Assembly: GCF_010233585.1 (NCBI RefSeq)
Contig: NZ_CP045997.1
Location: 4,095,715-4,159,714 of the forward strand
Direction: 5' to 3'
DNA length: 64,000 nucleotides
Source: Spirosoma endbachense
GTDB lineage: Bacteria; Bacteroidota; Bacteroidia; Cytophagales; Spirosomataceae
In this document: piece by piece, positions 34,279 through 44,947 of the stretch
Position numbering within the stretch: the stretch's first letter is position 1
How the letters are laid out: each line of letters starts with the position of its first letter
Notes under the pieces: model-generated
The model's database searches: none
What the model was told of the DNA's origin: nothing
The model's input: the letters and a program-made list of their open reading frames with translations, nothing else
Translations under genes and position numbers: made by a program

Positions 34279-35280
34279 ATGACTCAACAAGAATTTGATA
34301 AAATTGCCGAAAGCTATTTAGCCGGAAACTGCTCTCCAGATGAGATTTCTCTTTTGCAGGAATGGGCAGATTTGCACTGTACTGCTGACAATCTTACGCT
34401 GGCATTTAAGAATGAGACCGACATCCAGCAAACTGAACGTAAACTTTGGGACCGGATTCAGTCGAATACCGTACCCATAAGGAAATTAAACTGGCTCACA
34501 CGTTCCAGAAACCTTTGGGCAGTAGGCATCGCTGCCAGTTTAATGCTATTCTTTTTCGCTTTCCCTTATCTGTTTCAAAATCAATCAACTGATTCCAAAC
34601 GTGGTATTGAAACCAAAAATGTAGCGGATTCCAGACAGACCACTGTACTACCCGATGGCAGTATTGTTGTTCTGGGCAAAAATGCCAGTATTACAACGGA
34701 TGTGAGTTATGGCAAACAAACCCGTACGGTTTATTTGACTGGAGAAGCCTTCTTTGATGTCAAACATAACACTCAGCTTCCGTTTCTGGTGCATGTGGGC
34801 GAGCTGGTAACGGAGGTCCTTGGTACCAGTTTTTATATTAAACCCCAATTGGCAGGAAAGACAGTTGAAGTGATTGTAAAAACGGGGAAAGTGTCTGTTT
34901 ATACAATCAATCGAAAAGATGCTAAAAAATTGAATGGTGTTATAATAACATCGAATCAAAAAGCATTGTACGACGCTCAAAGTAAAACGATTACACCCAA
35001 TCTGATTGACAATCCCGAGCTAATCAATGCCGCCACCCTACTACCTGTTCTAACATTTAATGAAAAAACGATCGAGACGATACTGCCCTTACTATCAAAG
35101 GCATATGGGGTTGAGATTGTCGTAGCTAATCCAAATTTAAAACAGTGTGTATTCACCGGAAATTTAACTGGCTTACCCATGTACGATCAACTTGAACTTA
35201 TTTGTGGAGCAATTAATGCTCAGCTCGAAGTCAGAGGCACCACCATATTTATCTCCGGGGATGGGTGCTCTACCCAATAG
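34279..35280 (+). CDS. FecR family anti-sigma factor
   Basis: A 333-residue protein: N-terminal cytoplasmic sigma-binding part (about 1-80), one transmembrane helix at about 84-104 (LWAVGIAASLMLFFFAFPYLF), then the periplasmic FecR domain. That domain includes RQTTVLPDGSIVVLGKNASITTD, RTVYLTGEAFFDVKHN, PFLVHVGELVTEVLGTSFYIK and a C-terminal STN-contacting part (FNEKTIETILPLLSKAYGVEIV). It holds the upstream ECF sigma factor until the STN domain of the SusC protein downstream reports substrate. Confidence 0.95.
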   Translation: MTQQEFDKIAESYLAGNCSPDEISLLQEWADLHCTADNLTLAFKNETDIQQTERKLWDRIQSNTVPIRKLNWLTRSRNLWAVGIAASLMLFFFAFPYLFQNQSTDSKRGIETKNVADSRQTTVLPDGSIVVLGKNASITTDVSYGKQTRTVYLTGEAFFDVKHNTQLPFLVHVGELVTEVLGTSFYIKPQLAGKTVEVIVKTGKVSVYTINRKDAKKLNGVIITSNQKALYDAQSKTITPNLIDNPELINAATLLPVLTFNEKTIETILPLLSKAYGVEIVVANPNLKQCVFTGNLTGLPMYDQLELICGAINAQLEVRGTTIFISGDGCSTQ

Positions 35281-35428
35281 CGAACCCATCTAAAGCCCTA
35301 CGTTTCTTACTACTATTTAAGTCGACCATGCATATCGTGGCCGGGCAGGCCCCTTGTTGCCTCAACAACAATCTGAATTTTGTCCAATCGTACTTCTTTT
35401 CCGTCTAAACCTGAAAGTCAGCCAGCTT

Positions 35429-38400
35429 ATGATCAAAAAGTTATCTTTTCCAACTTTATTTTGGAAAATCATGAAAACATCGTTACAGCAGATAATATGC
35501 TGGTTGTTATGCAGTGGATTGGCAATGGCCCATCACGTGTCGGGTCAGGAAATCCTGACTAAACCGATCTCACTTGAGGTTGAGAGCTCAAGCCTAAAAA
35601 GCATTCTGTCGCTAATTGAAGATCAGGCGAAAATCCATTTCGTATACAGCACCAGTAACATTGATGTCAATCAGACGGTAAGCCTGAAAGTAACGAATAC
35701 GAAGCTCGAATCGGTCCTGAATGACCTCTTAAAACCATTGTCGATTAGCTATGGTGTGGTAGGGAATCGGATCATGTTGAAAAGTGACCGAAAAAATACG
35801 AAATCATCCAGCCTCTCAGAACCTGACCCTTCCTTAAAAACAACAGGAAGACTAGTGAATGGCACCGTTATGGACGAAAAAAAATCGGGTTTATCGGGAG
35901 TCAATGTGTTGCTAAAAGGAACACGGTCGGGTACGACAACGGATAAAAATGGAAAATTTAGCATCAACATCGACAACGATAACAGTGTCCTAGTTTTTTC
36001 ATTTGTGGGCTATGGGACGCAGGAAGTCCCCGTTGGGAATCGCGACGATATTGAGGTTTTCCTGGCCGAGGATAATAAAAACCTGACTGAAGTGCTGGTC
36101 GTTGGGTATGGTACGCAGAAAAAGATCAATCAAACGGGAGCCATTGATGTCATTAAGGGCGACGCGTTGATCAACAGACCGACCACTACTCTGTCGCAGA
36201 CAATGCAGGGTAAAACATCGGGTGTTAATTTTTCCGCGGGCTCGTATGGATTCGAACCCGGAGCCGCTTTGGGCATTCAGATCCGTGGACAAGGCGCTCC
36301 ACTTGTGCTGATCGACAATGTAGTAGGTTCACTTAATGGGCTGAATCCAAATGATGTTGAGTCGATTTCTGTATTAAAAGATGCAGCGGCTTCCGCCATT
36401 TATGGCGCCCGTGCCCCTTACGGCGTAGTCCTAATCACAACCAAATCGGGGAGTAACAGCAATAAAATAAACATTGAATTTTCGGCCAGTACAACCAGTA
36501 TTACCCCCTATCGTATGCCGCATTTGGCCGACTCCTATACGACAGCACTGGCTTTAAATGAAGCCGCTGCCAATACGAAAGTACCTGCCATCTATACTAA
36601 TGCAACGATTGAACGGATTCTGGCCTATCAGAAAGACCCAATAAACACGCCGGAAACGGTCCCGAGTGCAGCCAATGCCGCACTTTGGGCAAACCTGTAT
36701 GAAAGTAATGCCAATTATGATTGGTTCAATGTGTACTATGGCAAGGGAAATCGTAACCAGCAAAATATTGCACTGAGCGGTGGTTCGAAGACGTTTAACT
36801 TTTACTTATCCGCTGGTCGGCAGTATGATGGGGGGGTTCTTCAGGTGGCAACCGACAATTACAAGCGCTATAATACCATTGCCAAATTCGAGGCTAACCT
36901 GACAAACTGGCTAAAGCTCTCTTCCAATAGTCGGTATTATACTACGGCACGCCAGGTTCCGGCTTATGACAACCAGGGCAATTACGATTTGTTATTTCAT
37001 CAGGTTGCCCGAACCTTTCCTTCTCAGTACATGAAATCGCCCAATGGTGTCTATTCGATCCAGTCGAAGATTCCCTGGACGAATAACGCCGGTAATGAGA
37101 CTACACGGATCAACGATTTTGTTCAACGTTTTGCTCTCGAACTGACTCCCCTCAAAAACTGGACGGTAAACGCTGATTTTACATACCAACTAACAGCCAG
37201 TGAGTTCACATCGAACAATTTTACGGTATACGAAGATGCTGTCAATGGGACCCCAATTGTGTCGGGCAGTACCGCACCTGCCTACGTTGCCAAAGCGCAG
37301 AATTTGTATCTGTATACTACCTTGAATGCCTTTACGACGTATAAATTCGATATAGCGGATAAACATCATGTGTCTGTTTTGGGGGGCTACCAGCAGGAGA
37401 AATCAAAAACTGCCTATTTATATGCCAAACGGAATAATCTGGTATCTTCAGAAGTTCCCTCGATACGGACATCAACCGGGCCGGTTGATGCCATCGATTC
37501 ACTTGCTCCCTACGGTACACAGGGATTCTTTTCCCGACTTACCTATAATTTTAAAGAACGATACCTGTTCGAGTTTAACTCGCGCTACGACGGTACCTAC
37601 AAATTTGCTCAGGGCAAACGGTGGGGCTTCTTTCCGTCGCTATCGGCTGGCTGGAATATGTCGGAAGAGCGGTTCTGGTCGCCGATTGCCAATGCGATCA
37701 ATAACTTTAAAGTACGCGGATCATGGGGACAACTGGGTAACCAGTTAACGGCGGCTGCTTATCAGGATATTCCACTCATTGGAACCAGTAGCAACCTTGC
37801 GTATATTATCAATGGAGTCAGGCCAAGTTATACGACTCCGCCCAATCTAATAAACCCCGATATTACCTGGGAAACCGTTACGACCTCCAATCTAGGCATC
37901 GACATCGGGCTGCTCAGAAACCGATTACAACTGACCACCGAAGTATATCGTCGGAAAACAACCGATCAGTTAGGCCCTTCACAAGCCTTACCAGCGGTCC
38001 TTGGTGCGACAATCCCCCAATCAAATAACATGGAAACAGCCACCAACGGATGGGAATTCAACTTGACCTGGAATGACCGGATCGGCAAAGATTTTAGCTA
38101 CTCCATAACGGGTATGATGTTCGATTACCTGACAAAAATTACCAAATACAACAACCCGACTAAATTGTTAACGAATCCGTATGCGGGAAAAACACAGGGC
38201 GAAATTTGGGGACTCGTTTCAGAAGGACTTATTCGAACGCAGGAACAGGCCGATCTGATTAACAGGAATGGTACGCAGAAGACAATTTCAGGTCAGGTCT
38301 GGAACACAGGCGATATGCAATACGGCGACTTGAATGCCGATGGCGTGATTAACTACGGGAATAACACCGTCGATAATCCGGGCGATAGAAAAATAATTGG

Positions 38401-38938
38401 GAATAATACCCCTCGCTATCAATTTGGACTAACACTTGCCGCCAAATGGAAAGGATTTGATTTTTCGATGTTCTGGCAAGGCAGTGCCAAACGCGACCTC
38501 GATTTATCTGGCAATTTCCTTTACGGATTCTCCACCACGGTTCAAGGGTCTATTTTCCCAGATCATCTGGATTATTACCGGGATTCGGATGCTACAAAGT
38601 ATGCAGGGTTAGGAAAAAATATGGACGCTTATTTCCCTCGCCCTTACCTCAATGCGGATATGAATAACAAAAACCAGCTTATTCAGACTCGCTACCTGCA
38701 AAACGGGGCCTATGCACGATTGAAGAACATTCAACTGGGCTATACAGTGCCAGCATCCGTTCTTGAAAAAATTAAACTCCGGCAGGTGTATGTCTATCTA
38801 TCGGGCGAAAACCTGATCACCCTTACCAAATTACCCCCTCATTTTGACCCCGAAACGGCAAATGTTGGTGTAAGAGGCAACGGTAAATCGTACTTTTCGC
38901 AACAAGCTTTGACAATGGGCATCAATCTTAAATTTTAA
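35429..38938 (+). CDS. SusC/RagA TonB-linked outer membrane transporter with N-terminal STN domain
   Basis: A 1169-residue protein from the ATG giving MIKKLSFPTLFWKIMKTSL; a 25-codon upstream extension is possible but lacks support. Signal peptide ends near HHVSGQ. The STN (secretin/TonB short N-terminal) domain covers about 45-115 (SSLKSILSLIEDQAKIHFVYST), a carboxypeptidase-regulatory-like domain about 140-215, and the plug about 220-340 (VGYGTQKKINQTGAIDVI, SISVLKDAAASAIYGARAPYGVVLITTKSG), then the barrel ending MGINLKF. The STN domain makes it a signalling transporter acting on the FecR protein. Substrate unknown; the broken sulfatase downstream hints at a sulfated polymer or glycosaminoglycan-like material. 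Confidence 0.95.
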   Translation: MIKKLSFPTLFWKIMKTSLQQIICWLLCSGLAMAHHVSGQEILTKPISLEVESSSLKSILSLIEDQAKIHFVYSTSNIDVNQTVSLKVTNTKLESVLNDLLKPLSISYGVVGNRIMLKSDRKNTKSSSLSEPDPSLKTTGRLVNGTVMDEKKSGLSGVNVLLKGTRSGTTTDKNGKFSINIDNDNSVLVFSFVGYGTQEVPVGNRDDIEVFLAEDNKNLTEVLVVGYGTQKKINQTGAIDVIKGDALINRPTTTLSQTMQGKTSGVNFSAGSYGFEPGAALGIQIRGQGAPLVLIDNVVGSLNGLNPNDVESISVLKDAAASAIYGARAPYGVVLITTKSGSNSNKINIEFSASTTSITPYRMPHLADSYTTALALNEAAANTKVPAIYTNATIERILAYQKDPINTPETVPSAANAALWANLYESNANYDWFNVYYGKGNRNQQNIALSGGSKTFNFYLSAGRQYDGGVLQVATDNYKRYNTIAKFEANLTNWLKLSSNSRYYTTARQVPAYDNQGNYDLLFHQVARTFPSQYMKSPNGVYSIQSKIPWTNNAGNETTRINDFVQRFALELTPLKNWTVNADFTYQLTASEFTSNNFTVYEDAVNGTPIVSGSTAPAYVAKAQNLYLYTTLNAFTTYKFDIADKHHVSVLGGYQQEKSKTAYLYAKRNNLVSSEVPSIRTSTGPVDAIDSLAPYGTQGFFSRLTYNFKERYLFEFNSRYDGTYKFAQGKRWGFFPSLSAGWNMSEERFWSPIANAINNFKVRGSWGQLGNQLTAAAYQDIPLIGTSSNLAYIINGVRPSYTTPPNLINPDITWETVTTSNLGIDIGLLRNRLQLTTEVYRRKTTDQLGPSQALPAVLGATIPQSNNMETATNGWEFNLTWNDRIGKDFSYSITGMMFDYLTKITKYNNPTKLLTNPYAGKTQGEIWGLVSEGLIRTQEQADLINRNGTQKTISGQVWNTGDMQYGDLNADGVINYGNNTVDNPGDRKIIGNNTPRYQFGLTLAAKWKGFDFSMFWQGSAKRDLDLSGNFLYGFSTTVQGSIFPDHLDYYRDSDATKYAGLGKNMDAYFPRPYLNADMNNKNQLIQTRYLQNGAYARLKNIQLGYTVPASVLEKIKLRQVYVYLSGENLITLTKLPPHFDPETANVGVRGNGKSYFSQQALTMGINLKF

Positions 38939-38958
38939 CTCCCTTCGATCCAGGAATT

Positions 38959-40695
38959 ATGAGAAATAAACTTTTTATACTCATCTGTTTAAGTACGATG
39001 GTGGTTTCCTGCGAAGTATTGGATCAACCACCTCTGGATAAAATTTCTAATGATCAGTATTGGAAAACACCGAGCGATCTTGAAAACTACATGTATCAGT
39101 TTTATCCAAGTTTTCCAACGTACAGAAGTATCTCCAATAACGTTCTGGGTACCATCGGCAGGGACGCCGTTCAGGGTTCGGATCATCAGATTACGCAAAC
39201 ACCAGTCAATGCCCTAAACGGCACTCAAAGCATTGTTCTTTCGGGCGGAAACTGGACTTGGGATAACATTCGTGGGGTCAACATTTTTTTCGAAAATTAT
39301 ACGAAGGTTAATGCCCCAGCCGAAAATATCAGGCAATATGTAGGAGAAGCGCATTTTTTTAAGGCATGGTACTATTTTGAAAAAGTACGGCAATATGGCG
39401 ACGTACCCAGCTATAGTACGTCTTTACAACTTGACTCAAAAGAGCTGTATAACCCCAGAACACCCAGAACGGGTGTGGTTGACTCGATCCTATGGCACCT
39501 GGATCAGGCTGTCGATAAGCTGTTCCCGTTAAGTTCGGTCAGTGGAGGAAACAACCGCCTGAGCAAAGAAGCGGCCTTGTTGTTCAAATCCAGAGTGGCA
39601 CTCTTTGAAGGCTCCTGGCAGAAATATCATGCCGGAACTGCATTTGGCAGCATCGGGGGCGATCCTAAAAAATACTTCACCCAGGCAGCACAGGCAGCCG
39701 CCGAGTTGATGAAACCCGGCAAATATAAAGTTGGGATTACCGGAACTAGTGCCGACGATTATTCCAGGCTTTTTTCTTCGACGAACCTGTCTGGCAATAA
39801 TGAGATTATACTCTGGGCCAAATTTGATAAAAATCTGAATACCCTTTCACACAATTTCCAGCAGTCCGTGACTGCCTATACCAATCCGATAAGCGTTACG
39901 TATGAACTTATTCAGAATTACCTAGGAAAAGACGGTAAGTTCTACGATTACGCGGGATTAGCCAAGGTCAAGAAAGGGTCGGCCTTTCTGGATGAAATCG
40001 GCAGCGCTTGTGATCCCAGACTCAAACAGGTTGTATGGGTGCCTGGCCAGACCATGTGGGACAACTCAGCCGGGAAATCGGTATTCTCAAAGCCGTTTTT
40101 AGATCTGTCGAACAGCAGTGGCTTTCAGTTGCACAAAGGAGCTGATCCTAAAGACCCAACAGCTGGAGGAGCTCAGGGTTTTAGCACAGCGTGCGAAACA
40201 GGGGCTGTAATTTTCAGATATGCAGAAGCCTTATTAAACTATGCCGAAGCCAAAAGTGAACTGGGTGAAGTTGTCGATTACAGCGTTTCGCTCAATTTAT
40301 TACGCAAGCGTGCCGGAATGCCGGACTTTACGGTTCAATCAGACCCTAATCGGGCTAAATATGCCAATTTTGGGTACAGTCTTACTGACGAACTGTATGA
40401 AATCCGCCGGGAGCGTGCTGTCGAACTGGCCTGCGAAGGCTTTCGCTATGACGATTGGCGACGTTGGCGAGCTCATGCCCTGTTTACCGGAAAACGTCCG
40501 CTCGGCTTTCCTTTTCTACAGTCCGAATATGCAGCAAACCTAGTTGTACCGACCAATGCTGATGGACTAGTCGATCCATTTAAAACCAATCTGCCCGCTG
40601 GCTATAATTTCAATGCAGGCCGGGATTATCTGGAATCTATTCCTACAAATGAACTAACATTGAATCCTAACCTTAAACAAAATCCGGGCTGGTAG
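38959..40695 (+). CDS. SusD/RagB family nutrient-binding lipoprotein
   Basis: A 578-residue lipoprotein: leader MRNKLFILICLSTMVVSC (lipobox ending at Cys18), then EVLDQPPLDKISNDQYWKTPSDLENYM, the usual SusD opening. Conserved blocks include GEAHFFKAWYYFEKVRQYGDVP, ETGAVIFRYAEALLNYAEAKSELGE and ELYEIRRERAVELACEGFRYDDWRRW. It starts 20 bp after the SusC stop and forms the surface lid of that transporter. Confidence 0.96.
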   Translation: MRNKLFILICLSTMVVSCEVLDQPPLDKISNDQYWKTPSDLENYMYQFYPSFPTYRSISNNVLGTIGRDAVQGSDHQITQTPVNALNGTQSIVLSGGNWTWDNIRGVNIFFENYTKVNAPAENIRQYVGEAHFFKAWYYFEKVRQYGDVPSYSTSLQLDSKELYNPRTPRTGVVDSILWHLDQAVDKLFPLSSVSGGNNRLSKEAALLFKSRVALFEGSWQKYHAGTAFGSIGGDPKKYFTQAAQAAAELMKPGKYKVGITGTSADDYSRLFSSTNLSGNNEIILWAKFDKNLNTLSHNFQQSVTAYTNPISVTYELIQNYLGKDGKFYDYAGLAKVKKGSAFLDEIGSACDPRLKQVVWVPGQTMWDNSAGKSVFSKPFLDLSNSSGFQLHKGADPKDPTAGGAQGFSTACETGAVIFRYAEALLNYAEAKSELGEVVDYSVSLNLLRKRAGMPDFTVQSDPNRAKYANFGYSLTDELYEIRRERAVELACEGFRYDDWRRWRAHALFTGKRPLGFPFLQSEYAANLVVPTNADGLVDPFKTNLPAGYNFNAGRDYLESIPTNELTLNPNLKQNPGW

Positions 40696-40848
40696 TTGCT
40701 TCCATCCTAAACCATAGGTTACTCAGTGAGCAATACGATGTGTTTCTAACATACCCTGAAATGGTAGCTAAGCTTGAAAAATTGTGGAGCAACCCAGTCA
40801 GGAACTGGAAAAGGACATCACAACTATAAAGGTGTAGGAATTGAACAT

Positions 40849-42386
40849 ATGCGATTAAAAATAACCCTTATTGATTGGGCACTATCAACAATCATTATGA
40901 TTGCCAGACTCATTATTTTCCTGACTTTCATTCCATTTCTATGTTTTGCACAAACAAAGAAAAGGCCTAATATCCTCTTTATCATGGCTGACGATCACAC
41001 TTCCCAGGCTTAGGGGATTTATGGTGACATTTTAAAAGATTACGTTAAAAATGACCATATTAAATGGCTGGAGGTCAACGGTGTCGTGCTCAATAATGCG
41101 TTTTGCACCAACTCGATTTGTGTTCCAAGCCGGGCGTCGATTTTGAGCGGGCAATACAGTCATAAAAACGGGGTCTACGATCTTGAAGGCTCTTGCAATC
41201 AGGCGGTTACCAGAAAGCCCTGGTTGGTAAATGGCACCTGGGCAAAGAGCCTTCAGGATTCGACTATTATCTGGACACACCCGGACAAGGACGCTATCGG
41301 GATCCAATTTTGATGACCAAAGCGAATTGGAAGGATGACCAGAACAGCGGGGAAGTGTACAAAGGATATTCCACCGATGTAATCACCGATCAATCCATTG
41401 AGTGGTTGAAGAGTCGAGATAAGACGAAACCTTTCTATCTTTCTACACACTTTAAAGCAACCCACGAGCCATTTGATTACCCGGAGCGGTATACCAGTTA
41501 TCTCGAGAACACCGAAGTCCCCTACCCTTCACACTTTGCTGATAAGGGCGCGGCAACAACTGGCCGGACACATAATGGCTGGCCACTAAATTTACTTGGA
41601 GAACGCTATGAACAAAGTGTTGGCAAGCAGTATCCCGGAAAGGAATTCACTTTAAAGGGGCTAGATTCTTTGGCGGCCCGGAAGAAGATTTACCAAAAGT
41701 TTATCAAGGATTTTTTACGATGTGGTGCCGCTATAGTTGATAACATTGGCCGGTTGATTGACTATCTCAAAAAAACGGGAGAGCTGGAAAACACGATCAT
41801 TATTTATACGAACGACCAGGGCTACTTTCTGGGAGAACATGGTTTTTTTGACAAACGATTTATTTACGAACCCTCGCTTCGAATCCCTTTTGTCATCAGT
41901 TACCCTAAAGAAATAAAAAGCGGGAAGCGACTTGACGATATTATTCTCAATATCGACTTTGCTCCTCTGTTTTTAGATTATGCCGGGATTGATAAGCCAG
42001 CCTCCATGCAGGGCAGGAGTTTTCGAAAGAATTTGCACGGAAAAACGCAGGCTGATTGGCGGAAAGACATGTATTACCGCTATTGGGCAAATGAATCGAG
42101 TAGGCCAGCTCATTTCGGGATACGAACAAATCGGTATAAGCTGGCTCTATTTTATGGACAATCAAGAACGAAAACCGAACGGGATCAAATGAAATATGCC
42201 CCAGGCTAGGAGTTTTACGATTTACAAAAAGATCCGAAAGAAGATCATAATGCGATCAATGACCCTCAGTACAAAACACTAATCATAGCCCTTAAAGAAC
42301 GTCTTCGTGCACTTAAAAATGCAAGTGGTGACGAAGAGGAGGTCAACGAAACGATCAGGAAAATAATCAGGCAGTACTGGCAATAA
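40849..42386 (+). pseudogene. Sulfatase pseudogene (two amber codons and a frameshift)
   Basis: The frame starts with a signal peptide (MIARLIIFLTFIPFLCFAQT) and RPNILFIMADDHTSQA, then hits TAG at 41011. It continues in frame as [13 protein letters not shown] and [27 protein letters not shown], with the CxPSR motif for formylglycine. Near 41185-41193 the frame shifts, with some residues apparently missing, into [23 protein letters not shown]. It runs on through NTIIIYTNDQGYFLGEHGFFDKR to a second TAG at 42207 just before EFYDLQKDPKEDHN, and finally ends at 42384. In sulfatases both TAG positions normally hold tryptophan (QAWGIYG and a W before EFYDL; from memory of the family), so each fits TGG to TAG. 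It is the last catabolic gene of the second SusCD locus and is surely inactive. Confidence 0.9.
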
Positions 42387-42642
42387 AAATAAGGGTTTCT
42401 ATCGACTTCGCATGGTGGATGTGGGTGGTGGATGTATGGCCTTTTCTAAAAATATAGCCTACTAAGATGATCCAGGTTTGACGGATAGTTGAACTGCTTC
42501 AAGTATGGCAATTGAGTTGAAAAATTCATCCTCACGAATCGTTCGTTCATCACACGTTTCACTCAATTGAGCTTCATCTCTTTAGCCTATTGAGCAGGGA
42601 GCTGATAGATTTAGTCACATTTCTTAACAGCTCTGCTTGGTG

Positions 42643-43644
42643 ATGAAGACTAAATTTCTTTTGATGAGTATTTTTTTTGTGGCCTTCGGCTGTAAAAAGC
42701 CCATATCGACGGATGCGGGACAACCGGCACAATGGGGACAGCAACCTGAACTTCCAGTAGTCAATGGCGAAGCCAGGTTCACCCTCGAGGCCCAGGATTA
42801 TTTTGTCAATGTGATGGGGAATACACTTCCCAGAATGCCCATTTTTCCTGCTTTACAACCCAAGACCGGCCTTGTGCGGGGGTATGTCGCCGATCTAAGT
42901 GGCAAACCGCTTCAGGGAGCTACAATTGGCGTTCGATCAACCGCTACCGGTGGCTATTATTCAGGTGTTTCCGCACAGACAGACGCTAAGGGCTACTATG
43001 AGCTGACGGTTCCCTGGGGAGCGGCCGATTTTTATGCGGCTGGCTATACGATTGATTACGGCCAGGGCCGGGTTACGATGAGTCTGTATTCTGCCGATGG
43101 TAAACTGGAAAGCTTTCCCTCCAAAGATGGGCTGGTTAAAAACTTCGTTCTGTTATCGTATGGAGTCTTGAATAAAGACCTGGCAGGTCAGAAACCTAAC
43201 GATCCAACCAATTATGCAGGTGGATCCTTTTATATTACCTACAATGTGGCGGACCCCTCCTCAGTCTATAATCCATCGACCTATATTCCTGACAATGCCG
43301 AAATTCAGGTAACTCTTGTTCCGGATGGGGCGGGTTTGTATGGGGAGAAAAAGACGTTTATCATTACCAAGAAAGCCAGTCAACTGAATTATAACTTTCT
43401 GGTGATGAATGTGCCGGTAGGCAGCTATACCCTTAAAGCCAACTTAAAGAACGGTCCACAACTTCGTCTGGAAGCAGTTGGTCGCTATGCAAGTGTATCC
43501 CCTTATTTTGGCTTAAAACCGATCTCGGCGGTAGGATCGGCCCAGCTTTTGTTTACACCAGACTCACAGTTGAGCAATTCTCTGACGCTACCTAATCGGG
43601 GCAATTGGGGCTCTCTTCAAATCAAGGTGGAACTCCCTCAATAA
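42643..43644 (+). CDS. Lipoprotein with carboxypeptidase-regulatory-like (CNA-B type) domain
   Basis: A 333-residue protein from the ATG giving MKTKFLLMSIFFVAFGC (lipobox Cys17). The middle part has a CarboxypepD_reg-like repeat (TGLVRGYVADLSGKPLQGATIGVRSTATGGYYSG, then QTDAKGYYELTVPWG, about 83-140). The C-terminal half is beta-rich with PVGSYTLKANLKNGPQLRLEAVGRYA. Probably a surface or periplasmic binding protein of the SusCD locus; substrate unknown. It follows the sulfatase pseudogene by about 250 bp. Confidence 0.75.
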   Translation: MKTKFLLMSIFFVAFGCKKPISTDAGQPAQWGQQPELPVVNGEARFTLEAQDYFVNVMGNTLPRMPIFPALQPKTGLVRGYVADLSGKPLQGATIGVRSTATGGYYSGVSAQTDAKGYYELTVPWGAADFYAAGYTIDYGQGRVTMSLYSADGKLESFPSKDGLVKNFVLLSYGVLNKDLAGQKPNDPTNYAGGSFYITYNVADPSSVYNPSTYIPDNAEIQVTLVPDGAGLYGEKKTFIITKKASQLNYNFLVMNVPVGSYTLKANLKNGPQLRLEAVGRYASVSPYFGLKPISAVGSAQLLFTPDSQLSNSLTLPNRGNWGSLQIKVELPQ

Positions 43645-43685
43645 GTGGAAAGCGGGTGGCGTATTGTCATAGAAAAAATAAGCGT

Positions 43686-43935
43686 TTATGACTGCTTTAG
43701 CACCTGTTTCAGAAGTCGCTCTAGCTCGGTTTGCTTTTGCTTAACGACCTGCAACTCATCAGCCTGTTGTTTGTTGGCCTTTTCCAGTTGAATACTGTAT
43801 AACGTTAATTCCTCAATCTTGGCATGACCTGGGATAGCCGAGTTAGGCGTGGTAACCACATAGTTCGACTGAGCCTATAAGCTGCAAGGGAAAACCAGAA
43901 ACAGTGAAAAAATAAAGCATAAAGCATAAGCGCAT
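43686..43935 (-). pseudogene. Remnant of a secreted tail-fibre-like/coiled-coil protein
   Basis: Minus-strand translation gives a signal-peptide-like stretch (FSLFLVFPCSL), a TAG (43875-43877), then AQSNYVVTTPNSAIPG. This opening is typical of long exported tail-fibre-domain proteins of Bacteroidota. It then jumps straight to HAKIEELTLYSIQLEKANKQ and a C-terminal coiled coil ending KQTELERLLKQVLKQS. The long middle part is missing, so this looks like an internal deletion. The amber sits where SLWAQS would be expected, again fitting TGG to TAG. A frameshift is also needed to reach an ATG. Confidence 0.65.
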
Positions 43936-44303
43936 ATGTATGGCAGATTAGAATTAACCGTAGCCAGGGTCAAAACTAGCATCCGTTAGCCCAGCTGTCA
44001 ATTGGATAAATGTATGATACAGGAGGCTAATAGTCCCTGATCAATCCGTTAGGATGTTTTTTCACCAGAGTGGCCATACACGCTCTTCATTAATCGATAC
44101 TACCCATAGAATACAGGCAAATAATAGATAAACTAGTCTAACGGCGTTAGATAGAAAAACTATGCAACTATTTTTCTTATCCTCCAAATCCAGCGCTCGC
44201 TTCTTAATAAACACATTGGGCTACACCTGAAACTCGCGGCCTTTTTGAGGCTAGATTTTCTACGTAGCCTTCAGTGAGTATGATCACCCGATTGATTAAC
44301 TAA
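43936..44303. other. Intergenic stretch, no gene seen
   Basis: About 370 bp between two decaying minus-strand genes, with no supported frame or clear terminator. Confidence 0.45.
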
Positions 44304-44947
44304 TCAGGGTTTAAGTAGCTTCACCTGTTGCCGCTGGGTAGCCGTATTGACCTGCAAGAGCAATAGCCCTTTGCCCGTACCAACTGGCACACTCACCCGT
44401 TCCAATGACCCCGCTTCCTCAAGCCGTTGCTGATGCAGCACTTTGCCCTTCAGGTCCACCAGATTCAATTGTACGGCCTGACCTGTTACACCCTGAATTT
44501 CTACCTCTACGGACTTACCCTCCACGGGATTACCCAGCACCTTGACCTGCAAACCAGTACTTGTTTCGCCCGTACCTAATCGGGCAGGGCTATTACACAT
44601 CGCTAACCAGTTGTAGACATAGCTGGCCGTAGAATTGCCCTGTTGGGCAGTCAGGGTAATACCGGGATTGTCGGTGTACACACGCAAACTATACGGTCCA
44701 GCGGTGGTGGTGGGAAGCATTACATTAACGACTGAAAATGAGATTGAAGCACTCGTCTGGCCACTATAGGTAGGTAAAAACGTTAACTGGCGCTCACTCG
44801 CTGTGATACTCAGACAGCTTACCATTTCTACTTCCTTAATGAAAAACGAACCAGTAGAAGTACAGGCAGCCAAACAGTTATAGGTATAGCTAGTAGATTT
44901 GTCACCTTGTCGTGCCTGTGAAACGATGGATGGGTTATCACTGTATA

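Noticed and set aside
41011..42209. Amber recoding or stop-codon readthrough as an explanation for the TAGs
   Set aside because: TAG is used as a normal stop by intact genes here (for example both SusD genes and the permease ending at 33040), and the sulfatase also has a frameshift, so ordinary gene decay is more likely.
43936..44303. Second IS end or attachment site near the T9SS pseudogene
   Set aside because: No inverted repeat or target duplication could be found in this stretch.
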